From: Candidatus Rifleibacteriota bacterium
GTDB taxonomy: Bacteria > Riflebacteria > Ozemobacteria > Ozemobacterales > Ozemobacteraceae
Length of the DNA: 30,619 nt
Direction: 5' to 3'
Assembly (NCBI GenBank): GCA_029564115.1
Contig: JAKQQP010000328.1
Coordinates: forward strand, 1-30,619
Translations under genes and position numbers: made by a program
Shown here: piece by piece, positions 24,406 through 30,619 of the stretch
Numbering within the stretch: the stretch's first letter is position 1
Layout: each line of letters opens with the position of its first letter
The notes under the pieces: generated by a model
Told to the model about the DNA's origin: nothing
Databases searched by the model: none
What the model saw: only the letters and a program-made list of their open reading frames with translations

Positions 24406-26598
24406 TTATTCCTTAGGACCTCGTTTATGCGGGTTGTTCTGGCTCGATTTTCGATCTATTTTTCTGAAAAGCTTGACCACCGTGCGCCCAAGTTCATCCA
24501 GGCGGCTGAAGTTGTCCATCAGCGGCTCCAAAAAGGTCGGACTGGTCATATCGAATTCATTGCTGTGGGCAAAACCTATCTGCATCGGGTACACAAGCAT
24601 AAAATTATTGTTCACGAAGTATTTGTTGAGATAATGAGGTATTTTTTCCATGCCGTGATCGTATGAAAGACCATTGCGGCGGCTCAAAACGATTATGAGA
24701 TTATCATCGGCTCTGATATCCCGCGATAGTATCAGAAAGTCTTCCCAGTCGTCGAAGGTATAAAACTCTGCCTCGATGGGAAACTTGCGGTGGATTTCGT
24801 GCAGATATTCGCAGGTGCGTTCGTTGGCATGAAATACGAGCTTTGAACCTGTATTCCTGCCGATATTCCAGATTTTTGAAACCCAGAACGGAAAGCCGAT
24901 TTCGCGCTCAGCCATTGCCGGCACTATGATAACATCTCGTTTGATGGTGGAAAGCGGCTGCCGTGGCCGGTATATCATGGTCGTCAGGTTGCAGCTGTTG
25001 AGTATGCCCTCGGTAAGATGCCCGAGAAAGCTGTCGGTAATGCTTTTTTGGCGATGCAGGCCGAGAATGATGTCGGTGATGCGGTGCTGCCTGGCAATGC
25101 CGTTGATGGCGTTTATGACGCTTAAATCGTAGCGCAGCAACCGTTTCAGGCTGGTGTCTGTCGCCGCGGCAGCTTTTTGGGCGAGGTCGAGCAGTTCCTG
25201 CGCTTCTTTTTCATGCAGCTCGTCAGAACTGCTCTGATTTATCACTGTAAGAGCGTAAAGGCCGCTGTGGCTATGTTTTGACCTGACAGTCACACTCAGA
25301 TTGATAAGTTCTGCAGCATTTTCGCGGTTTCCGATCGGAATGAGAATGCGCTCGTCATTGGTGTTTCCTGGGTGATGACTATCCAGTTGCCCGCTCAGAG
25401 CAATGTTCTCGGCGCCCTTCTGTGCCGAAAAAGATGCGATAGTACAGGTTGCCAGGATCATCAGAATCGTGCCGTTGAGAATGCTGTCATCGAGCAGTCT
25501 GATTACGGCCCCTTCCGGAGTTTTGCCCAGAATTACGTTATAGCCAACCAGGACGGCGGCGAGAGTTGCGGCAGCCTGGGCATTGCTCAGCCCGAAGATC
25601 AGACGTCTTTCGTCGGCGCTGTATCTGAAAGTTTTCTGGGTGAGCCAGGCCGCCAGATATTTGGCTGTGGTCGCGGTTATTGTCATCGTTAAGGCGACGT
25701 TCAACGTGCGAAAATCACGAAAAAAGGCGCGATAATCAATCAGCATGCCGACTCCGATCAGAAAAAAGGGTATAAACAGGGCATTACCGACGAACTCTAT
25801 GCGGTTCATCAAGGCTGACACCCTTGGAATCAGGCGATTCAGGGCAAGCCCGGCGAGAAATGCACCGATGATTGGCTCGACGCCGGCAAGTTCTACCATG
25901 AACGAAGCCAGAAATACCATGGCCAGAACAAAATTGAACTGCGAAATATTGTGGTCGAAACGTTTGAAAAACCATCGGCCAATGACCGGGAACAGCATAA
26001 TGATTGCCGCACCGATAGCGAACAGAGAAAACCCCATTTTCAGCCAGAAACCTTCGGCGATGGTGCCGGTCTTGATGCCGACAATGGCGGCGAGAACCAG
26101 CAGGGCCAGGGTGTCGGTGATCATCGTGCCACCGATGGCGACAACTGCAGCCTGATTTCTGGTAATGCCAAAGCCGCTGATGATAGGGTAAGCTATCAAT
26201 GTATGAGAAGCAAACATGCTTGCTAAAAGAACGGCTGAAACTACTGGCATGTTGAGCCAGTAATGCCCGATCGTTGTACCAAGTATCATCGGAATTGAGA
26301 AAGTGTAAAAACCAAAAATCAGACTGCGGCGGCTGTTTTTTTTGAAGTCGGCAATCTCTATTTCGAGCCCGGCCAGAAACATGATATAGAGCAGTCCGAC
26401 AGTGCCAAACAGCACTATGGCGCTGTCTCGATGCAGAAGGCTCAGTCCGTTTGGCCCCACTACTGCTCCGGCAATGATCATGCCGATCAGGTGCGGAATT
26501 TTAAGGCGGTTGAGAAGAATCGGCGTCAGAAGAATTATGAAAAGCAGAATCGTGAAAATCAGTACCGGGTCGGTCAGTGGCAGATCGAGTGCTTTCAT
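24406..26598 (-). CDS. Cation/proton antiporter (CPA2, KefB-type) with Usp-like cytoplasmic tail, 730 aa
   Basis: The first ~395 residues form about a dozen membrane helices with family motifs: LKIPHLIGMIIAGAVVGPNG, LLYIMFLAGLEIEI, ASHTLIAYPIISGFGITRNQ and GGTMITDTLALLVL, whose aspartate is the usual ion-site residue. The cytoplasmic part (about 410-730) resembles two universal-stress-protein-like modules (RILIPIGNRENAAELINLSV; RDVIIVPAMAEREIGFPFWV) rather than the RCK/TrkA-N domain found in Kef channels. The ion could be sodium or potassium and cannot be told from sequence. It lies 21 bases after the upstream membrane protein and shares its promoter. Its end faces the signalling operon across only 18 bases, with no terminator visible between them. 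Confidence 0.9.
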   Translation of the reverse strand: MKALDLPLTDPVLIFTILLFIILLTPILLNRLKIPHLIGMIIAGAVVGPNGLSLLHRDSAIVLFGTVGLLYIMFLAGLEIEIADFKKNSRRSLIFGFYTFSIPMILGTTIGHYWLNMPVVSAVLLASMFASHTLIAYPIISGFGITRNQAAVVAIGGTMITDTLALLVLAAIVGIKTGTIAEGFWLKMGFSLFAIGAAIIMLFPVIGRWFFKRFDHNISQFNFVLAMVFLASFMVELAGVEPIIGAFLAGLALNRLIPRVSALMNRIEFVGNALFIPFFLIGVGMLIDYRAFFRDFRTLNVALTMTITATTAKYLAAWLTQKTFRYSADERRLIFGLSNAQAAATLAAVLVGYNVILGKTPEGAVIRLLDDSILNGTILMILATCTIASFSAQKGAENIALSGQLDSHHPGNTNDERILIPIGNRENAAELINLSVTVRSKHSHSGLYALTVINQSSSDELHEKEAQELLDLAQKAAAATDTSLKRLLRYDLSVINAINGIARQHRITDIILGLHRQKSITDSFLGHLTEGILNSCNLTTMIYRPRQPLSTIKRDVIIVPAMAEREIGFPFWVSKIWNIGRNTGSKLVFHANERTCEYLHEIHRKFPIEAEFYTFDDWEDFLILSRDIRADDNLIIVLSRRNGLSYDHGMEKIPHYLNKYFVNNNFMLVYPMQIGFAHSNEFDMTSPTFLEPLMDNFSRLDELGRTVVKLFRKIDRKSSQNNPHKRGPKE

Positions 26599-26619
26599 GG
26601 TTCGGCTCTTTTCATGGTT

Positions 26620-27861
26620 TCATTTAAGATGTTTTGGCCCGTTGCCGCCGTGAAAGATGTCATACAGCAGTTCAAGGAGTTTTTTGCGGCCAACCAGTAT
26701 TACCCCGAGGCCAGCCGGAAAAACGGCATGCATTATAACCGCCGCGAACATGCCGACCAGCAGGCCCTCGACCTGAAACGCGCCAATGCTCATGAAACTT
26801 ACGAAAAGGTATAAGAAAAAAGTGGCGGTCGCAACGGTATTGTTTTTCATTTCGTTTTTAAAAACCAGGCAGACGCGGTAGAAAATCGAGGCGAGAGTGA
26901 CGGCGATGCCCGACCAGAGAATTGTCTGACTGAAGCCGAAAGCGACCAGGCAAGATAAAAAATGCAGCCCGAGCATGGTTTTGAGGGGCACGCCGACTTC
27001 GGGAAGTTCGCTGAACCAGCCACCAGCAACCGCCGGCAGAGTGCTTTTTCTTGTCTGAACGGTAGTTACCCGGGAGCCTTTCAGCTCTTCATCAAAGGCA
27101 TACGAGGTTTTATCTGTTTTCCAGGGCAGAAGCGGCAGAAATCTGAAGTGGTTGTGCGTGGTTACGATTGGCTGCTGTGCCACCCGTCGGGCGAAAACTC
27201 CGGCGCAGGTTTCCGGTATCTGCTGCTTGTAGGCGGTTGCGAGGCAGTATTCCCAGAATGAGATCAGGTCGTCGAGAAGTTCTTTTTCTTCGTGCTGCAG
27301 ATAATCGAAAATCATGTCGGGAAGCTTGACAAAGCTGTCAGCAAGTTTTTCGGCGTCGGCGGTGCTGGCGGTGCCGTTTTTTTCGGCTTCGCGCTGGCGC
27401 AGAACTTTTTCGACCAGACTCAGCTGGGTTACGATCATGGTGTCTCTTATTTCGAGCTGGACATACTCAGGGTTGCAGCAGAAAAACATGCCCATGGCGA
27501 GAAATTTAAGTTCTCTGGGTTCAATAGTTCTGTTCATCAGCATGCCATCGTAGCTGGCAGCATTTCTACATTTGGCTTCCAGGGCTTTTTCATTGTCTTT
27601 GAACAGTCTGCCGAACTCGAACAGGTTGCTGAGCAGTTCGGCCTGCTCGGTGACCGCCAGCCCGACAGCGAAGGCCAAAGCTGTTTTGGCGGCAAGGTAA
27701 GAATCGACGTGTTTCATTGCCGTCATTTTTCGCAGCAATTCTACGCAGTCATCGAGCGCCTGTCTGACACGTGCGAAATCCGGCGCGCCGATTCCTTCAT
27801 CGATGCGGGTGCCTTCGGTGCAGAGGTTTTTGAGATCGGTTTCTTTTATGACTGGGATCAT
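26620..27861 (-). CDS. Hypothetical membrane protein upstream of the antiporter, 413 aa
   Basis: No family is recognised. The first ~290 residues are soluble and mostly helical (TALAFAVGLAVTEQAELLSN, IVTQLSLVEKVLRQREAEKN), with a stretch FWEYCLATAYKQQIPETCAG. Four hydrophobic segments follow near the C-terminus (about 297-400; LGLHFLSCLVAFGFSQTILW, ATATFFLYLFVSFMSIGAFQ, VGMFAAVIMHAVFPAGLGVI). With a soluble N-terminus and an even number of helices, both ends should lie in the cytoplasm. It precedes the antiporter by 21 bases, so the two are probably co-expressed and this protein may assist or regulate it; that link is inference. Confidence 0.8.
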   Translation of the reverse strand: MIPVIKETDLKNLCTEGTRIDEGIGAPDFARVRQALDDCVELLRKMTAMKHVDSYLAAKTALAFAVGLAVTEQAELLSNLFEFGRLFKDNEKALEAKCRNAASYDGMLMNRTIEPRELKFLAMGMFFCCNPEYVQLEIRDTMIVTQLSLVEKVLRQREAEKNGTASTADAEKLADSFVKLPDMIFDYLQHEEKELLDDLISFWEYCLATAYKQQIPETCAGVFARRVAQQPIVTTHNHFRFLPLLPWKTDKTSYAFDEELKGSRVTTVQTRKSTLPAVAGGWFSELPEVGVPLKTMLGLHFLSCLVAFGFSQTILWSGIAVTLASIFYRVCLVFKNEMKNNTVATATFFLYLFVSFMSIGAFQVEGLLVGMFAAVIMHAVFPAGLGVILVGRKKLLELLYDIFHGGNGPKHLK

Positions 27862-27932
27862 GAGCGGGTATACTCTCTGAGCGTCTTTTTGCAGTTCAGT
27901 TGTTTCGTTGTTTTAGGCAAAAAAGCGCGTAC

Positions 27933-27962
27933 AGTATAAGTTCTGCTGCAACCCCATGTCAA
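27933..27962 (-). promoter_or_regulatory. Promoter of the membrane protein-antiporter operon
   Basis: On the minus strand a perfect TTGACA (27962-27957) and TATACT (27938-27933) are separated by 18 bases. The leader would be about 65 bases. Confidence 0.7.
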
Positions 27963-28030
27963 ACGGCTGTTTTTCAAAACATATCGCTAACCGTTTGGCA
28001 CTTTGATGGTGTATCATCAGGCACGCAATT

Positions 28031-28930
28031 ATGAAGACCCGTGACTGGTTCTGGATGATACTGCTTTCGATGATCTGGGGCAGCGCTTTTATGTTTATAA
28101 AAATAGCGCTGCGTGAGCTCACACCTTTCTGGTTGATTTATGTGCGGCTGATCATGGCGGCTGGCTTCATGACCCTGATTTGCCGGTTAATGAAGATAGC
28201 TTTTCCGGTTGGCTGGCGTTCCTGGGTGTCGATCGGGTTCCTTGGGGTGATCAATACCGGTCTGCCGTTTTATCTGATCAGCTGGGCACAGCAGCATGTC
28301 GACAGCAGCACTGCCGCGATTCTGAACGCTACTTCCCCGGTGTTCGTCATGATTCTGGCGCATTTTTTCACTGACGACGAAAAACTGACACTGCGCAAGG
28401 TCGCCGGAGTCGCAACAGGTATCGCTGGTATCGTAGTCATGGTCTGGGCTTCGCTCAGTCACGGCATCGTTTTGGCAGGCATGGCGCAGGTTGCCATTCT
28501 CGGCGCCACTTTCAACTATGCCATGGCCGGCATTTACGCCCGCCGTTTCCGGAAATTTTCATCGATAATGGTCAGTGCCGTCAGCCTGGTCGGTGCAGTG
28601 GTGCTTTTGAGCCCGGCCCTGCTTTTTGCGACTCCGCCAGATTTTTCGGCTTTACAGCCCATGACCTGGTTCGCTGTTTCAATGCTTGCCATTTTGTGCA
28701 CTGGTCTTGCCTACATCATCTATTTTCGCATCATCGCCACCGCCGGCGCTACCAACGCCCTGCTCGTAACTCTGATGATACCGGTCAGCGCCCTGATTCT
28801 CGGCAACTTCATTCTCGGCGAAACCCTCAAAACCAACGACATTATCGGCATGCTCCTGATCTTTTCCGGCCTCCTGATCATCGACGGCCGCCTGCTCGGG
28901 CTTTTTTCTGCCAGAATAAAAAAAGCCTGA
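28031..28930 (+). CDS. EamA/DMT-family transporter, 299 aa
   Basis: The N-terminus WFWMILLSMIWGSAFMFIKI is the classic start of drug/metabolite transporters of the EamA family. Two EamA repeats of five helices each are visible (about 5-140 and 150-288), with the family motifs VDSSTAAILNATSPVFVMIL in the first and ATAGATNALLVTLMIPVSAL in the second. Length is normal for the family, whose members export amino acids, nucleosides or other small metabolites from the cytoplasm. The substrate is not predictable. It is a single gene, divergent from the antiporter operon, with only a weak AGGC upstream of the start. Confidence 0.9.
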   Translation: MKTRDWFWMILLSMIWGSAFMFIKIALRELTPFWLIYVRLIMAAGFMTLICRLMKIAFPVGWRSWVSIGFLGVINTGLPFYLISWAQQHVDSSTAAILNATSPVFVMILAHFFTDDEKLTLRKVAGVATGIAGIVVMVWASLSHGIVLAGMAQVAILGATFNYAMAGIYARRFRKFSSIMVSAVSLVGAVVLLSPALLFATPPDFSALQPMTWFAVSMLAILCTGLAYIIYFRIIATAGATNALLVTLMIPVSALILGNFILGETLKTNDIIGMLLIFSGLLIIDGRLLGLFSARIKKA

Positions 28931-29037
28931 TACCAGAATCTCGCCGCCGCTCATTACTACCGACTCTTACCCTCGCTCCAGCACAAATTTTCAGTGCCGG
29001 ACTTTTTCCTTTATGAAATTCAGGGGGTTAAAATCCT

Positions 29038-29067
29038 TTGGATATTGTGTTAAGGTTTTCATATATA
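29038..29067 (+). promoter_or_regulatory. Possible cas operon promoter
   Basis: TTGGAT (29038-29043) and TATATA (29062-29067) are separated by 18 bases, 35 bases before the cas3 start. The 28931-29102 gap otherwise shows nothing recognisable. Confidence 0.4.
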
Positions 29068-29102
29068 GGTAATTATTTCTTTTGGTTGATCACGGTGGGA
29101 AA

Positions 29103-30619
29103 ATGAGCGTAGATGACTGTAATAGCCTTGTTGCACATGTAAAGTGCGATAAAAACGGGGGATGGGCAACGCCACATCTTTTGCTCGATCATGTTCAGAA
29201 GACAGCTGAGCTGGCCGCAAAATTTGCTTCCATTTTCAATTCTGCCGATTGGGCCTACGCCGCCGGCATTCTTCACGACGCCGGCAAAAGCACTGCCAAA
29301 TGGCAGGAATACATTCGTGCTAAGAGTGGCTACGGGCAAGAAGCTCACCTCGAAGGGAAAGTTGGGCGCCTGGATCATTCAACTCCAGGCAGCAAGCTGG
29401 CTGAAGAATTGTTTGGCTCCTGTATTGGCCGGGTTATAGCTTATTGTATAGCAGGTCACCATGGTGGTCTTCCTGATTATTTCCCATCCGAAGCTCATGG
29501 TGCCAGTGCTCTGAAAATAAGATTGAACCAAGCGAAAGTCTCAGAAATTCGTTCTGAAATCACGGCTTTGGCAGGTAACAAAAGGCCGAATGCACTTCCC
29601 TTTAAATTTGGCGATGACATGGGAATGTCTTTATGGATTCGCATGCTTTTTTCAAGCCTTGTAGATGCCGACTTTCTAGATACAGAATCTTATATGGATG
29701 TTGAAAAAGGCTCTCAGCGAGGAAAGTTTGAGAGCCTTCCGGCAATCCGTGAGAAATTTTGGAATTACATGGCCAAAAAAGTTGAAGGCGCCAGAAAATC
29801 CAGGGTTAATGACGTCAGGCAGCAGATTCTCAGTGATTGTAAAGTTGCTGGCAACTCAGATCAGGGGATATTTTCTCTGACTGTTCCGACCGGCGGCGGC
29901 AAAACTCTTTCGAGCCTGGCTTTTGCCATGGAACACGCACAAAAACATAATTTACAGCGAATTATCTATGTGATTCCTTACACCAGTATTATCGAGCAGA
30001 ATGCTGATGTTTTTCGTGAGGCTATCGGGGCTGAAAATGTTGTTGAACATCACTCCAGCATCGGCGAAGAAGACAGTACTTCTCAGATGCGTCTGGCATC
30101 AGAAAACTGGGATGCTCCTCTGATCGTAACTACAACGGTTCAATTTTATGAATCGCTGTTTTCGAACAAGACTTCCCGGTGTCGAAAACTTCATAATATC
30201 GCTAACTCTGTTGTCATTCTTGACGAGGCTCAGCTGCTACCCACCGATTATTTAATTCCTATCCTGCAGGCGCTTCAGATACTTGTGGATTCTTATTCGG
30301 TTTCCCTTGTTGTTTCGACTGCTACGCAACCGGCTCTGGAAAGCCGTATTGACGGGCAATATCACTTTCATGGCCTGCGACAGGGTTCGATAAAAGAAAT
30401 TATTAAAGATGTTGATGGTATTTATGAGGAATTAAAACGGGTTGAGGTTAAATTGCCGCCAGACCTTGGCGTTAACATGACCTGGCAGGAAGTTGCCGAC
30501 GAGTGTTCCCAGTATGACCAGGTTCTGGTAGTTGTTTCTGATCGTAAGAGTTGCAAAGAGCTTTATAAGTTGATGCCGAAAGGCACGATTCACCTCTCTG
30601 CACTGATGTGTGGTCAGCA
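29103..30619 (+). CDS. cas3: CRISPR-associated nuclease/helicase Cas3, type I-C-like (3' end outside window)
   Basis: The frame runs from ATG at 29103 to the right edge, about 505 residues without a stop. The N-terminal HD nuclease has H30 in LLLDHVQKTAE, H58-D59 in AGILHDAGK, H92 in GRLDHSTPGSKLA and H119-H120 in CIAGHHGGLPDY; these would bind the two metals that cut single-stranded DNA. The helicase part begins with Walker A TGGGKT (263-268), then IIYVIPYTSIIEQNADVFRE and the Walker B box DEAQ (374-377), then SLVVSTATQPAL. The RMLFSSLVDADFLDTESYMD stretch and the EGKVGRLDHST segment resemble type I-C Cas3. Cas3 is the first gene of I-C operons, usually followed by cas5, cas8c, cas7, cas4, cas1 and cas2; those lie beyond the window. 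Confidence 0.93.
   Translation, partial: MSVDDCNSLVAHVKCDKNGGWATPHLLLDHVQKTAELAAKFASIFNSADWAYAAGILHDAGKSTAKWQEYIRAKSGYGQEAHLEGKVGRLDHSTPGSKLAEELFGSCIGRVIAYCIAGHHGGLPDYFPSEAHGASALKIRLNQAKVSEIRSEITALAGNKRPNALPFKFGDDMGMSLWIRMLFSSLVDADFLDTESYMDVEKGSQRGKFESLPAIREKFWNYMAKKVEGARKSRVNDVRQQILSDCKVAGNSDQGIFSLTVPTGGGKTLSSLAFAMEHAQKHNLQRIIYVIPYTSIIEQNADVFREAIGAENVVEHHSSIGEEDSTSQMRLASENWDAPLIVTTTVQFYESLFSNKTSRCRKLHNIANSVVILDEAQLLPTDYLIPILQALQILVDSYSVSLVVSTATQPALESRIDGQYHFHGLRQGSIKEIIKDVDGIYEELKRVEVKLPPDLGVNMTWQEVADECSQYDQVLVVVSDRKSCKELYKLMPKGTIHLSALMCGQ

Noticed and set aside
27292..27939. A 215-codon plus-strand open frame opposite the four-helix membrane protein
   Set aside because: The minus-strand gene has a good promoter and operon spacing with the antiporter; the plus frame is low-complexity F/G-rich antisense.
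28931..29102. Possible CRISPR repeats upstream of cas3
   Set aside because: No repeated unit of 25-40 bases is seen in this gap; only a possible promoter is present.

Overview
The window is a compact bacterial chromosome segment of mixed GC content. A pseudopilin fused to an OmpA-type peptidoglycan-binding domain implies a diderm (Gram-negative-type) cell. Prepilin-like operons, a Gld-type ABC transporter with auxiliary proteins, large phosphorelay kinases and many orphan secreted proteins fit a poorly characterised uncultured lineage. Candidatus Riflebacteria is one possibility, but that is a guess and not shown by the sequence. Neither tRNA encodes its CCA end.

Layout. 1-941 (minus): 5' part of a radical SAM protein with a probable B12-binding-type N-terminus, cut by the window edge. 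1087-4636: small accessory genes (a secreted orphan, a DUF2971 protein, tRNA-Leu(GAG) with a near-consensus promoter and terminator, a nested inverted repeat, a cupin protein and a DUF1848 iron-sulfur/radical-SAM-like protein). 4811-5707: an orphan two-helix membrane protein. 5789-8810: a three-gene prepilin-like operon whose first product joins a pseudopilin N-terminus to an OmpA domain. 8811-9376: the remnant of an ORF6N-domain gene, a bidirectional terminator and tRNA-Ser(CGA). 9377-12575: a duplicated DUF1538 membrane protein translationally coupled to a protein with two or three PII-like repeats. 12643-13050 (minus): a secreted orphan. 13393-18444: a four-gene Gld-type ABC transporter operon ending in a DUF4340-parvulin fusion. 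18613-24387: a three-gene signalling operon (CHASE/PAS hybrid kinase with HPt, receiver-kinase, receiver-RsbW-like ATPase). 24406-27861 (minus): a KefB-type cation/proton antiporter with a Usp-like tail, behind a membrane protein of unknown function. 28031-28930: an EamA/DMT exporter. 29103-end: the start of a type I-C-like cas3.

How the genes work together. Four units look like functional modules. (1) The pseudopilin/OmpA operon may build a short pseudopilus or a wall-anchored tip complex. (2) The DUF1538 plus multi-PII pair looks like a transporter with its own nucleotide- or metabolite-sensing regulator. (3) The Gld-like operon couples an ABC-2 exporter to two large periplasmic subunits, one carrying a peptidyl-prolyl isomerase. 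(4) The signalling operon could pass phosphate from a periplasmic sensor through HPt to receivers, one of them fused to an anti-sigma-type ATPase. The right edge enters a CRISPR-Cas locus; no CRISPR array is visible inside the window. Functional statements rest on motif reading by eye, without database searches.
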